A stretch of DNA of 64,000 bases from the NCBI GenBank assembly GCA_026545765.1, contig JAIFAC010000125.1:62001-126000 (forward strand), read 5' to 3'. The notes under the pieces are model-generated. The model ran no database searches and had not been told where the DNA came from. It saw nothing but the letters and a program-made list of their open reading frames with translations. This document shows, one piece after another, positions 33,876-46,407 of this stretch (the stretch's first letter is position 1; every line of letters starts with the position of its first letter). The translations under genes and the position numbers were made by a program. The DNA comes from Plantago major. Its lineage: Eukaryota > Streptophyta > Magnoliopsida > Lamiales > Plantaginaceae.

Positions 33876-36800
33876 GTTCAAGCAGAAAGAAAGGTTGATG
33901 AGGACCAGACTCCCAAGTCTCCACCTCACAACAAGATATCTGAGGCACCCCCTGCCTCAAGAGTACAAGTCCCGAGCCCCATGTACTAATTCAGTAACTT
34001 AGAAACCTAACTACACTAGTACTCAGATATCTACACAAGTTTTGAATCTAACTCAAACTCTTCTTTTCAGGCTCAAACAAGTGTGCCAAAGGTCTCTGAT
34101 TCTCAATAGAAGACCCATTTCCATTCTTCAAAGACCACACTCAAGAAACATCTTAAGTGTTTCGTAGTGGCAAAGCTCGTAAGCTCAGATCCGACTTAAT
34201 TAACAAAGGTGATCGATCACCAATTGAGAAGAATCAGAGCTGACTTGGAGAATTATGTCCATGTTATGTTCCCAACAGCAAGACTCTTTGCTACTCGATG
34301 CATAAGGACTTTGTCAAAGAAGTCGCACACAAGCTCATAGAAGCTTTTGAGAAGGCAGATATCGACCGTAATGCACGTATGGCATTCAAGCCTATCTTGG
34401 CCCTGCACCCTACAATTCATAATTCTCTAAGCAAGAGGAAGTTCATGGGAAAATGGTCACTATTCCAGAAGTGATCAATCTGGTCTCTGAAGATGAAGAA
34501 GAGAAGGAGACTGATGAGAATGACTATGAAGAACCTCCTTCTGATCATCAAAATGATGAGGATGATAAAAAGGATGATGATGATGCCCTCAGCATTCGTG
34601 GATGTGAGGGATTGCACAAGGAAGCAATGCCTCAGTTGCTGAAAAGTACACTGAGGGGATATCACAAAAATCCCCTCCCCCATCTCCTCAGAAATCTACC
34701 CATCCATCTCCCCAACAAAAGACTCTACTGAACAAGTAGTCGAAAGCACTCGAGGACAACACTCAGAAAATATTGGATGCACAAGTCAGAGTTGCTCAAC
34801 TCAAACAACTGTTGGAGGAAGAACAACAGCTACATCTTCAACTGGAAGAAAAGATAGCTGAATCCAGAGTCAAGCTAGATAAACTTGAAGAACAAACGCG
34901 CAAAGAAACACAAGCTTACTTTGAGATTAATGGGCTCCGGGACGCTGTTGATTATATTGCTAAGGAGCTAAATGTCACAAGTATCTCAAGAAAGCATGAT
35001 GCTAAAGTGCATCTTCACCAAAGAAACCATCCTCCAAAGGCAAGAAACCCATATCCGAGATGGTTGCCGTCTAAACCTTGATGAAGAAGTACAAGAAGAT
35101 GAAGATCAACGGGTCAATGACTCAGATGTCAAGAAGATAAGGCATCGCGTAATCGCAATGAACACTTAGCGGTTTCTCATTTGAAAAGGAAGTCGATTGC
35201 TCAAATCTTCAAAGAAGTCACAAATGTCAACTCCAATGAATACTGAACATATATCAAGCATCGCTAAATTGAAAAAGGAGTTGTCTTCTCAAGATAAAGC
35301 CATCAGATCGCCCTCGCAGAATGAAGACATTCATCGAGCTCATCACTCGAGAACAACCACCGTCGTTGCTCAAAGACTCTAGGCATGGTTAGGATGATGA
35401 CCAAAACTTGATGCAAAAGCTTTGAAGAGGCTAGCTATGTCACCGAAAAGCAGAGATATTCAAGGCTCCACCGCAGAGCTCACTGTAAGGAAACATGTCT
35501 TATCAAACAAAATCAGAGCTCAAGGCTAACTGAAAAGTTGGTTTCTCCTTAAAACTATCTACAAGGCAACTTTGACTTTTTCTAATCCTTTGTGATTCTT
35601 AGTCAGTCAACAATGACTAAGGGGGAAGGATTTTAAGGTGCTTAGAGAGGAAGAGGAAGAGGAAACAAAAGAAAATCTGATCAACCACCTCAACCACCTC
35701 TCAGAATAAATGAGCCCTCCTCCAGTCAGACTGCTCTACAGATAGTGGCCACTACTCAGCAACTTCCTGAAAAAGGAATGACAACAAGGGCCAGGACACA
35801 GAAACCTCCAAGGGTACTAAGGCTCCAAGAAAGACAAGGATAGGATTGATGAGTCTTCTAAAGAAGAAGAAGAAGCAAATCAAATCCTGTGGAAATGAAG
35901 AAGGCTGCAAATCACCCAATAAGAGAACTGGAGGATGAAGATGAAGCTCCTCTTCACAAGGTTGATAGCCTATCTGAGCCCATAGTCGCAAAGCCTTTAG
36001 CCTAAAACACCTCTAAAATACTGTCAATCCAGGTGGTTCTTCAAGCAACCCCCAAGGAGAATTCAAGACAAAGGAGGAACAGCCGAGAGTCGAACAAAAA
36101 CTTCAACTACCACTCAGGCCTGAAGAAGACAAGATTGAGTATGTGAAGACTAATAATGAGTCCTCTGTCTACAGATGCATTAATTAGAAGAATGGCTACT
36201 GGATTCTGGAACTCAAGCACTTACTGGTAAATGAAAAATTTCTAGAACCAATCCATAAATAGCTCATGGCATGGAGAAAAGACAAGCTGCCTGATTAATA
36301 CCAACCACATCAAAGCCCGTTGATTTTAGTAATCAAGAGAATATAAGCTATGAAAGGACCTCCGATGATTGTCCTTATGGAAAGCCGATGATGTACATAA
36401 TTCCCAAACATCACTGAATGTACAAGAGCAAGACTTGGTCGGAACCCCAGCAGTCTTTCTACATGACTCAAGATCAATATGGGTGACATCAGTATCCAAG
36501 ATCATATATGAATACTTCAAGCCATCGATATCGTAATTGAGTATGCCCGAAATGGGAAAGTATCTCGGTCAAACAATTTTCCAAGAAGAATCCCAATTAA
36601 AACCTACAAGGAAGTTTGTGGATTTGCCAAAAACACTGAGATGATAGTCAGGACTTTGCTCTTTGACTACTCAAATGATATCAAAAGGTTTGGGGATAGG
36701 GAATTTGCAAATTGATCCACAAATCACATCGATTGAAGACTTGAAGATTTTGAAGACTTGAAGACTAGTTTATTAGGATGTCTACTTGGAGCTTGGTTAC

Positions 36801-37090
36801 CCTTGTCCTAATTCAACTAAGTGTTTCAGATCTTGGTCGAATGTACTATATTGTTCTATCATTGTAAAAGTATATGTAAACTTTCTTTGTAATATATCCG
36901 ATGAACCTACTCTTAGATATCAATTCATAAAAAGATAACTTGTCAAGAAAGATCACACCTTGTAATTTGGTCGATGTTTACTTTCTCGCACTTAATTAAA
37001 AATGAATTGAAAAGATCATAAGAAATGATTATGTTAGATTGTTCCTCGCCCGTTGTAATAGGTTTTAAAGATAGTCATCGCTGACTTTTC

Positions 37091-37105
37091 AAAAAGGGGG
37101 AAATT
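37091..37105 (+). other. Polypurine tract of B
   Basis: AAAAAGGGGGAAATT immediately precedes the LTR start TGTTAGG. Confidence 0.87.
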
Positions 37106-38689
37106 TGTTAGGAATATATGTTTAGATTTTGATCACAACCCAATGACTTATCTTAGCACGTAAGGTGGTTAGTACTCTTCACTCAACATCAGAAAAGAGG
37201 AAAATCACTAAGTATGTTAGTCTAGCAACTTGTATAGATGTTAGGTCTCCGAATGTAATTTTATATCTTTAAAGAAGACCAAGGAGAAGGCATCCAACAG
37301 GAGAGTTCAACAATTTTTGAAGTTTTGAAGACTGCACAAGATAGCTGAAGACAAAGGTTATCAGATACCTATGTCCAAATATCTTTGATAAACAAGTGTT
37401 TCTCAAAGAACAAGTTTTACAAAAGATATCCGAACGAAGGTTTCAACGAGGAAAAAGTGCCCACAGATATCTACACTCGATACCTCGGATAAAACTATGT
37501 TTCGGGAAACAATGTTTCAGTATCCGGAGATGAGAAGGTCTCGAAAGGACATGAAATGCTTTAAATGTGCATAGTTCCGCTGGCACTAGAGGACAAAATA
37601 GTACAATGCAATAAATGTGCGTATTGCAGACATCCTAACAAAGAGGAAATCTTCAAAAGAGACAACGCCTTTCCAGCATTATTTTCAGATATCAATAGTT
37701 TGAATTTCATTGCTTCCAACGGATACTATTCAAACGGCATCATTTTCAACTATAAATATCATCACTTAGAATGCTTGAAGCACACACCCAACTCAATCGA
37801 AATACCAAGCTTCTTTTGATAATACAACTAGTATCTTTCTCTCATAAGTTTTCAACCTAATGGTTCTTATTCTATGTAGCCATGCACTAAGCTCTTGAAT
37901 TCTAAGTAGCACGAAAGTTCTAAGTGTCCTGATCCTTAACAAGCATTGCTATCTGTGAAGGAGTTGAATCAAAAGATCAAGTATTTGAGATTCATTCTAT
38001 AGTACATTTATCATAGACTTGGGTCAGTAAAGAACATATCACCACACATTGTGAAGTGTATTAAGTGACTTTGTTCAAGAAGGTAGTATTACATAACTCA
38101 GAAGTTATTAATCTACCACACCGATTAAACTACATTTTAACCAACACCTTAAACGCGGGAGTATAGGAAGTACTTAGTTTGGGAAACTAAGGAATAACTG
38201 CAAGGTTACTGAGCATAGGAAGTACTTAGTTTGCAAAACTAAGGAATAGCTCAAAGCTTTTTGATTATAGGAAGTACTTGGCTGAGAAAACCGGGGAATA
38301 ACTCAGGGGGAACACTTGGTTGGGAACCTAGTGTATTTAGGAATCAAGAGAAGATATTTGTAGGTGAAATCAATTATCTGTTTTAGTGATTCTAGGTCGA
38401 GAAATGTCGGCGGATTAGTCAAGGATTACGCCCACCTTCAGATACCACTATAAAGATCAGTTCGTGTGGTTATTTACTTTATGCAATTTATTACTTGCTT
38501 TATTTACCTTTGGCCGAGTATTTACATATCTTGTCGAGCACGGCACTTATCACGTAAAAGTCTTCCTTTTCTCGAAATTAAGTATCGAGTATCTTCACAA
38601 ATATCCGAGAAATTGTGTTTATCATCAAAGTTGTAAAAGACTTCACCCTCCCAGTCTTTTCTTTTCCCTTGCCGTTATCTCGACCAACA
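37106..38689 (+). repeat. 3' LTR of Sirevirus B
   Basis: The LTR is 1584 bp, starting TGTTAGGAATATATG and ending TCGACCAACA. The TATA box is at 37751. Three tandem units beginning ATAGGAAGTACTT occur at 38163-38310, each with a small inverted repeat (CTTAGTTTGGGAAACTAAG). It ends against LINE sequence. Confidence 0.92.
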
Positions 38690-38959
38690 CACGGTAATCG
38701 CTTTGTTTTGAAGAGAGGGCGTTGGGCCACTGGAAAAGGTGGCGACGCCACTTGTTCATCAGGTCGCTGGATACCCATAGTGTTGTTACTACCAACCAAA
38801 GGTAAGAATTGGATAGTGAGTCGAAAAGAAGTGTAATGATGCCGAGGAGGTTTATGAGGAAGAGCCACGCCGGAGATTCCTTTTTTTAGGGTGAGGTTAT
38901 TGTCGAGGGTACCGTGATACCTCGTGAGATTGATCAGAGGAACCACCGGCAAAGCTTTG

Positions 38960-39950
38960 ACTAATGTTATTAGTGGATCACATCAATTCTCTCCGCCCGA
39001 TCATTGTTAATGATGTGGTATAAGTTGAAATTGAGGAATCATGTTCCTGGTCGAGGTTAAATTCGAAATGTCTCTTATTAAGTATGTCTGGTGGTGAACT
39101 CAATGAATGGTGAAATAAAGACATGATGAAGTTTTGGAACTTTGTCTCGCTACTATAAATGTTTTATAATGAGGAGGGGTACTTTTGTCAAGTTTAAAAT
39201 GATTGAAGATAGGAATGTTGTCATGAGTAAGGGCCTTACACGATTTATAATATGACAATGTTTCTTCGTGAATGGGTGAGTGAATTTTCTCCGAAGGATG
39301 ACATGTTGAGGACTCTACCAATCTAGGTTAGCTACCACAAATGCCATCGCAATCAGATGTAATAGGGGGTCGAAAGTAGTTTGGGTAAGATTGAAGTAAG
39401 CTGGAAAACCTCTGCTCATCGATGAATGTAATCACCGCATATAAGTTAAGAGTTTCTATGTGCTTAGTTTGCGTCAAGTGGATGTAACTCAGAAATCAAG
39501 GATAGTGTTACTATCAACGATTTGAAAGCGGTAAGGTTTTACATCAACCAAAGTTGGAATATATGAATGGAGACCCTTTATATTGTGAATCATGTCAAAA
39601 GGTTGTTCACGGTGTATAGGTAAAGTAATTGTGGTGTTCCACATAAGAAAATGACTAAATAATGGCGGAAGTTCAGCAGTATCAGCAGAGTAGGTGGTGA
39701 GTACAAGCCTGCAGGACAAGTTACTACTAATCTTATAGTGAGTACTAAGGGTTACCATACACTCAGGTAGTCACAACCTTTATCTTCCGCTCATCGTGAG
39801 AGATAAAGAGGGATGGACCGTTGTGGGAAATTCTAGGAGGCCTAATAATAAAGGAAAAGAAATCAAGGAGGGCCTAGTTCGTAGAAATTACGGTGGGAAG
39901 GATTAAAGGTGTCGAATGGCTTTCGAAGTCTTCGAGGATTGTGAATGATC
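38960..39950 (+). pseudogene. LINE ORF1 (DUF4283-like nucleic-acid-binding protein)
   Basis: Across frames the plus strand reads NEEGYFFVKFKMIEDRN-like sequence near 39165-39215, then LREWVSEFSPKDDM, ILPIWVSLPQMP near 39310-39345, a VDVTQKS word near 39480, and WRPFIL-IMSKG near 39570-39600. This is the order seen in DUF4283 LINE proteins (full-length motif '...PIWVxLPxLPxxLW...', then a zinc-knuckle region). The segment after 39800 reads RDGWTVVGNSRRPNNKGKE, typical of the ORF1 end. The protein would bind LINE RNA. Confidence 0.75.
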
Positions 39951-39969
39951 CCGCCCGACTCATGATAAG

Positions 39970-42900
39970 GTCCCATAAACATTTCATGGAATGTAAGGGG
40001 GGTGTAATAAGGTAGCAAAGATTAGGGGAGAGATTGGCCCCATTCCGGCCTATTTGAAAGTAGTAATGGCTATCATAATAGAAACAAGAGTTAAAAAGAG
40101 AAAGAAAAAATGCTAGTGGATAAAATAGATGAAATTGGATGTATCATCTGGATAACTATGATCATCATGTGAATGGGAGAATATGGATTATGGGATCCCC
40201 GGCAAGGTGAAGATACAACTGTGGTAGGAGATGCACAATTTCTGCATTGTGGTATGTATAGTGTGGATGGAGTTTTTATAACTTGGATCATCTTAGTTGT
40301 ATGCTTTTTAATCATCTCTTGATGATAGGAGAGAAGATTGTGGTCCAAGTTAGAGGGATTTGAAATGTGCTGAGTAACGAGAGTTGGATGCATATGGAGT
40401 GATTTCAATAATGCTCTCCACTCAAGACAAGTGATAGGATTGGAGGCACTATTACATTCATCAAAGTGAATATTGTGATTTAGTTGATATGATGGAGAGA
40501 GTTTGATTACATGAGGTGGATAGTGCATTGGTGAAAGATCACTACACATGGCATAATAAACACTGCTGATCCTATTTACTCAAGAATTGATAGAGTAATA
40601 GGCAATTTGTGTCGGGTTCCAATCATTTGCTCATTTACAAGTGGAAATTCTTGGAGGCTAGCATTTGATCATGCGCTTTTTTCATCAAGTATCGTAGAAT
40701 GTTCGAGCCAATTGTTCGTGACTCCAAGATCTTTTAGGTTCATTAATGGGTGGGTGAATGCACCTAATTTTTGATGAAGGCAGGAGAAATGGTCCTGGGA
40801 ATACGTGAAGGTAGAGGAAGCGTATGTAGTTTGGAGGAAGTTGAGAATGGTACAACCTTATCAGACAGAGATTACGGTGGAACTTTTCTTGTGGATCAAA
40901 GACCAGTCGGAATAGGCTGTATTAATCTCGCATAGAGCTCAATTGTTAGAAAGTTTGTCAGAGATAGATTAAATATGAGTTGATTGATAATGTGAAGAAT
41001 TATACCGAGGTTCTCCATTGAATGACATGGAGTGCAGCGTTTCATTACAGCAGGTCAAAAGTGGATCGATAAGTCGAGACGGGAATAATGTTTATTTTCA
41101 TGCTTCAAAGAAAAGTAAAAAATAGCATACATGCATTAATATTCTCAGATCGCTGATGGTAGTGTTGTTACAAAGACATCGACCCGAGGTCAAGTTCTAT
41201 CTTTTTTATGCCGATGAAAGCGGGAAATAACCAAAGAGAATGGATGGGATTGATGTTAATGATGAGGAAATGGATCAATTGCGGCGAGTGATGCCGATAC
41301 ATTAACTCACTTCGTCAGAAGAAAAACTGGATGTTTTGAAGGGTATATGGGATTTAAAAGCACCAGAATAGATGGTTTTAATGCTAAATTCTTCAAATCC
41401 ACTCTGGGGAGGATTGGACCGATGTTATTACAAGAGGTTACGAATTTTTTGAGCATAAAAGAATGTATGTCAGAATTGTAAAAGGTGGGTGACTCTTATT
41501 CCTAAGGTTGCAGATGCTAAATTGGTGAAGGATTTAGACCTATATCTTGTTGTACAATATACAAGATCATCAAAGTTCTAACAACTCAGATCGAGTAAAG
41601 TCTTTAAGACAAGGTGGTGAATGAAAGTCGTAGCTTTCTTATACCCGTCGCCATATCTACGGGCCATATTTTTGCTAGCTATGAGTTGTTGAGGGGATAT
41701 AATAGGAAGGGTGGAACTCCTAGATGTATGCTAGATGGACCTTCAAAAAGTTATGCGGCGATACCGAAGGAGCCTATATTTTAGAGTCTCAACTCGCTCT
41801 TTTATCGCCTTTTGTTAGTCTTATTTACTATTATGCTGCCTTTGTGCATTTGCGTGTTTTGTGTTGTAGCCATGTTTTACGTGTTTTCATGTGTCAGAGA
41901 TGTTTTGGAGGAAAAAACGTATGCTCTTAGAAGGTCGGGACCGAAAGCAGAAGCTCAAAACCCACTATGAGGCTTAATTATGAAGAAACTGTCAGGCGAC
42001 GCAGCATTTATCCCCCGTAATCACCAAGACGCGTCTTAGAACTTGCAACCCGCAAGACGCGTCCTAGGACGCGTCTCAGGAACCCAAGAGATGCGCTTTC
42101 CGTTTTTTCCGTGACGCTGCCCTGCGAACCTTTATTCAACTGCTTTTCTCTCGCCAAGACCTACTTAGTCTTTATTCGTAAAATATTTCAAACACTTCTT
42201 CCACGTTTCTTTTTACCTCAAGGAAGATAAACCCTAGCTCGGCCTTCTTTGCCTTGGTTTTTCTTCAATTTTCACTTGTAATCGCTCTCGACATTGAATT
42301 TCGATCTTGAGGTTAGAATATCAATTGAATCCTTTCTTTCTTCGTAATATCTCCCTTCTTTGTGCTTGATTGATTCATTTATGCTTATAATCTCTTATCA
42401 TGCTCGATTCAATTATAACCTGCCATTGTGTATGTTGGCTGTTCTGGATATGAGTAGTCAACCCTTCGATAGATGTGGTAATGGTGATTAATCGAATTCA
42501 GGATCTGACCAGGTTTATTCATATGTGTTACATTTTCAAACTTCGTAAAAACCCTGCACTCAGCTTTTCATTCTCGACCTCAAACCATTTAGGTTAAGAA
42601 TCAATCGCCCACAACCCATTGATTTCCTACTTTACATCTTCAAAGAATGTATTGGTTAAAATGAAATTGCGATTTATCCGGACAAATAACCTGTGATAGC
42701 ATATGAACACTTGGTTTGATCCATATTTGATTTCTCCTCAAATGCTACCGTGTCTATTTCCCCCTCGATTCAAAACTCGTGTTAGTTTACTAGTTTACTT
42801 TAGTTTAATTTTCAAACAAACTCAATTCAGAAAACCGAACTCGCAAACTATTACATTTGACGGGAAACGCTATAGTTGCTCTAGTTAGCTCCTTGGAGAA

Positions 42901-44480
42901 CGCATCTCAGAAGTTACAGCTTGTTTACTCAACACCGCTTAGTTACTTTGTATTTTATCTAGTACTAATTCGAAAGTACATCCGAGCATCGTAATGGATA
43001 AGATTGAGGGGATTCCCGAAGAGCACAGCTTTTCCTACGGTTTATTGATCGATCATGATCTCTGTGTTACTACTGCCTCATATAGATATATGGTGAATGG
43101 ATCTCATGGCAACTTTCTTAAGAGCTAAGAGAGTGCTCGGTGTCAGGATCCCTATCTCCATCATATTCAGTTATTAAGGAACAATTCGTATAGAGTAAAG
43201 ACATACCCCACTATAATTTCATGCAAATGGTAGTCAGTAATGTTAATCCGGGCTATGTATGACTTGTTGTCGCTTTTCTTAGAGGAGATGTGGTCACTGA
43301 CTAAGTTATGGAATACTTCAACCAATTTCAGATCAACTGTCTTAAAGTAAATCCAAATTTAAATGTCGTGTGTATTGCGTCGTATAGATGAGATAAGAAT
43401 AGTATTCAACTGTTAAAATGATTTGGGAGGGTATTGCCTTTCAGATACTTGGAGGTACCTCTCACTAGTAGGAAGCTAACTCGTGGTACAATGCCAACCT
43501 TGATTGATAAAATAGTTGGTAGAATATGCATCGGAGTGCTAAGTTGTCGAGCTACAGGAGAGTACAACTTATTAAGAGTGTGATCTTGCGTTATTAATTA
43601 TTGGATGCAATGTTTACCATCGTTTAAAAAAGTGTGCTCGCTGTGGAGCACAGAATCCATTTCCACATCATTCTTATGGTCTAATAGTGTGCCATTACTA
43701 AAAATCACCCAGAGTCAGGGGAGAAGGTTTGTTTACCTAAGAAACATGGTGGAGGGTCCCAGATTATCTCTTCGATTGACCGGAATAAAGCTTGTTTATC
43801 GAAGCTTTGTGAATTTATGTGGGAAACAAGCTAGCTTTGTGGGTGAAGTGGATTCATGCATATTATATGTGCCTCAAAGTCAGATGTTAACCTGCATATT
43901 CCTAAGTCTTGTTAATGGATATTAAAAGCGCATTTGAAATGTGATAATGATATAAATATAACGCGTCCTGGCTACTGGTTATGTTACCTGTACAAGACGT
44001 TCCGATTATGTATATCTCGTGGGTGATGTCTTCGTTCCAAGGTAGGAAATTGATGGCTGGGAACTGCTGCACTATGAGCAATTAGTTTTCAGGTTAGCTT
44101 CACGGGTGATTGTCCAAAGACAAATTACTGTGACGGTATGATTGATGCTCGTTGCTTTTGTTCTCTACGTAAAACTCGATCATCCGGCCGTCAATGTAGT
44201 ACCATCGAGCCATTCGGATACGTGTTCTATCAATAAACTACAACATGTTCCCTCGCATTTGGACGTAATGAGCTATGGTTACGTGTGATAGCACAGTAAA
44301 GGCAAGGGTTGAAAGCAAAATTGTTGAAGATGGCTTGCGTAAACCGTGTATGGGTTTGGTTGTTTGTAAAATGAGTACTGCTTTTCAAAATGCTAATGGA
44401 AATGTTTGTATCAAGCCAAAGACATTATAGATGTTACTGTATGTATTCGGCCGATACTTAATTCAAGGCCTAAGTGTGGG
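39970..44480 (+). pseudogene. LINE ORF2: APE endonuclease and reverse transcriptase
   Basis: The endonuclease opens with ISWNVRGV near 39977, then VAKIRGEI and ETRVKKR. TWHNKH, YSRIDRVIG words occur at about 40550-40600. A FHAS-KSKK motif lies near 41100. RT starts with WVTLIPKVADAKLVKDL (41483-41540), then ELLRGYNRKGGTPRCML at 41690-41730. After the inserted LTR-like DNA it resumes near 43040 with CVTTASYRYMVNG. It continues with FRYLEVPLTSRKLTRGTMP near 43440-43500, WSNSV, LVYRSFVNLCGK and a VKWIHAYY word near 43855. The catalytic FADD region (about 43250) is degraded. It is non-functional. Confidence 0.85.
41756..43030 (+). mobile_element. LTR-like insertion in the LINE reverse transcriptase
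   Basis: LINE RT homology stops at about 41755 and restarts about 43035. The ~1.3 kb between has no protein coding. It contains a GACGCGTCTTAGAAC.../GACGCGTCCTAGGACGCG repeat near 42030-42080, an AAACCCTAG leader-like segment and pyrimidine-rich stretches, which together look like a solo LTR of an unrelated (possibly Ty3/gypsy) element. I cannot fix the exact ends or see a target duplication. Confidence 0.4.
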
Positions 44481-44590
44481 GAACTCGACAGCCAGCGCGC
44501 TTAGTCGTTGATTTTTTGCTTGCTTTTTGTATGATTGTTTTTCCCGATTGCCCTTGCTTTGTAACCATGGGATAATGAAAGAATGATTCA

Positions 44591-46099
44591 CAGCCCAAAA
44601 AAACTTCAAGGAGAGACGGTTTCAGATACTATTCAGAGACGTCTCGGCGTTATCAATAAAATATATCCATGTTATTAATCAAAACGCCTGCGTTGTTAAC
44701 TAAATAAGTCTTGTTAGATGAAAAAAACAATTCAACAAAAGAAACAGGTGTTTTGATTAATAACATCACGAAGTTTTTCGATAACATATGTCCGCTCTCT
44801 AGATAAATTATTTGAGTTCGCCTCTCTCAGCAGACTTACTTCCTTCAACATTAAAGTCATGAAAGTATTACTTCATAAATCAGACGCTTCTTCAAGAGTA
44901 TATTAATCCGATTCGCTTGAATTGATAAGTATAATTACTTACGCTCTTAATTATTTAATTCACAGACTATCCCGGATTGATCAGAACTAAATTACCCCCT
45001 CGCACTCCCCATTTTCACGACCAAGATGCCAACATCACTTTCTCTCCGTGGAAATTAATACTCTTATAATAAAAGAAAATAAAAAAGAAATTAACTAAAT
45101 TTCAAAATTAAAGAAAAGATAAATTTGAAAAATATGAACCCGCTTCCTTCTTCTTCCTCCTTCCCCCCTCTCTCCCACCTTCATTTCAATTGCAGCCCAA
45201 TTCTAGAGCTTTTCCATTTGAAGCCGCTATACAGCCCAATGGAGCGTCAGAGCTAAAGATCCGCCTATAAATTGTGGCTAGGCCGCAAAATACCTGTGGA
45301 GATAAGTAACCAGAGCGTCTTGCCAGGTATCTGGCGGAGCCAGAATTGCACTCTCACAAACAAACTCGTGGAGTCGCTTATATAGCTCCAACATAAAGTT
45401 CCATTTGGAAATGGGATTGGGGTGGTGGAAGAATGGGCGATTCAAGAACTTTGTTTATAAGGATTTATGACGGAGTTTCTGGTCATGTTCACTTAAAAAT
45501 AAAAGTTTAAGGACTTGTTCGAGGTTTTCGTAAAAGAGGGGTGAGCTTGAGAATTAGATTAAGATTAGGACTCTGCTCATAATAAAATGAATAAAGGAGA
45601 AATAAAGAAAAGGAAAAATAAAAGAAGAAGAAATTATAGAAAAGCAAAATCAAAAAAGGATGGCATTTTCCTTATGATTCAAATTTTCCGTCAGCACCTC
45701 AAAGAAAGTGATACCACATCAAGACTTCCGCCGACCAATGGATATAATTCTTAAATTTCTCGCTTTGTAAAAATCGTTAATTTGTAATTTAAGCCAATCC
45801 GGAGGTGAATCTGAAATGGGGGTGTATTTAAGGGGTAGTATATTTAGAGGGTAAGTCCGAATAAAATGGAACTAGAGGGGGCATGCTCGGCCCCCCCATT
45901 TGAAAGAAAAATTTTAATATGTAACATTGCTAATTTAGGATTTTACCCCTCAACCCCCCTAAATACCATATATAATTCTCCTCACCAAAGTTCAAACTCA
46001 TGGTCCGCCTTGGTTCAATAATGTCTGATTTGGAGAATCGGGTTTTAAATTCATGGAATAGGGGTAATGAAAATCAAAAGATTTGTCACCAGATACATA
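44591..46099. other. Intergenic AT-rich DNA
   Basis: No gene is recognised. A GC-rich hairpin-like word (GGGGGCATGCTCGGCCCCCC) lies at 45877-45897. The stretch 45150-45480 is less AT-rich and may be an old TE scrap, but I cannot name it. Confidence 0.4.
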
Positions 46100-46407
46100 G
46101 TGACCTCGATATGCCCACTTTGGTGATTTCTTAATGTCAACTAGCTTTTGCTCATGCTTGCTTGCAAATCATGACACGTACACACACAAAATCAATTTGT
46201 ATGTATTTGTTCCGTTGAGATTTATTGTTATATATAGGATTTGGCAAGAAATCACTACCAATCCAAAACTCGCATTTAATAAAATAGCAAAACCTTCTCT
46301 GATTATCCGCAAACCTTCTACAATCATCGCAAATCAAGATTAAGTCATAAAGAATTATCAATCAAATCTCTTCAAACACCAACCAAATTCTTACACTATA
46401 TAAAGAG

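Larger units (their letters stand above)
31646..36715 (+). pseudogene. Additional ORF of Sirevirus B, intron-containing long form
   Basis: Recognisable parts in order are as follows. An N-terminal domain has LEFYNNSTI, GTETVFIKT and CFDGLKGG words, recalling 'putative plant transposon protein' regions of env-like plant retroelement ORFs. A Pro/Glu-rich linker is split by short introns (33200-34070). A helical block with ARLFATRCIRTLS follows. An INLVSEDEEE acidic stretch opens at 34453. A strong coiled coil lies at 34773-34970 (QLKQLLEEEQQLHLQLEEK). A basic MTKG-RGRGNKRK-like cluster is near 35610-35680. The conserved C-terminal motif around GYWILELKHLLVN is at 36190. It is broken by many stops as read. 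There is no signal peptide or TM segment. Role unknown. Confidence 0.7.
31646..38689 (+). mobile_element. Sirevirus-type copia retrotransposon B, 3' half only
   Basis: It begins abruptly inside the N-terminal domain of the AORF, at the edge of A's LTR. It runs through the AORF, a polypurine tract (37091-37105) and a complete LTR (37106-38689). No gag or pol is present. It may be the target into which A inserted, with B's left part lost in a later deletion. Confidence 0.87.
38700..44590 (+). mobile_element. L1-type LINE (non-LTR retrotransposon), decayed, interrupted
   Basis: ORF1 with DUF4283-like sequence is followed by ORF2 with APE endonuclease, reverse transcriptase and the C-terminal region. 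It ends near 44590 in an A-rich tail (CCCAAAAAAACTTC). The left end is close to the B LTR and probably truncated. A ~1.3-kb LTR-like sequence splits the RT at 41756-43030. All frames are heavily broken, so this is an old copy. Confidence 0.85.

Noticed and set aside
39489..40549. Minus-strand open frames of 89-152 codons as genes
   Set aside because: They are shadows of the LINE on the plus strand, which carries recognisable ORF1 and endonuclease motifs here.
45877..45897. GC-rich hairpin as a terminator
   Set aside because: A terminator of this kind is not meaningful in a plant nuclear context, and no transcript precedes it.
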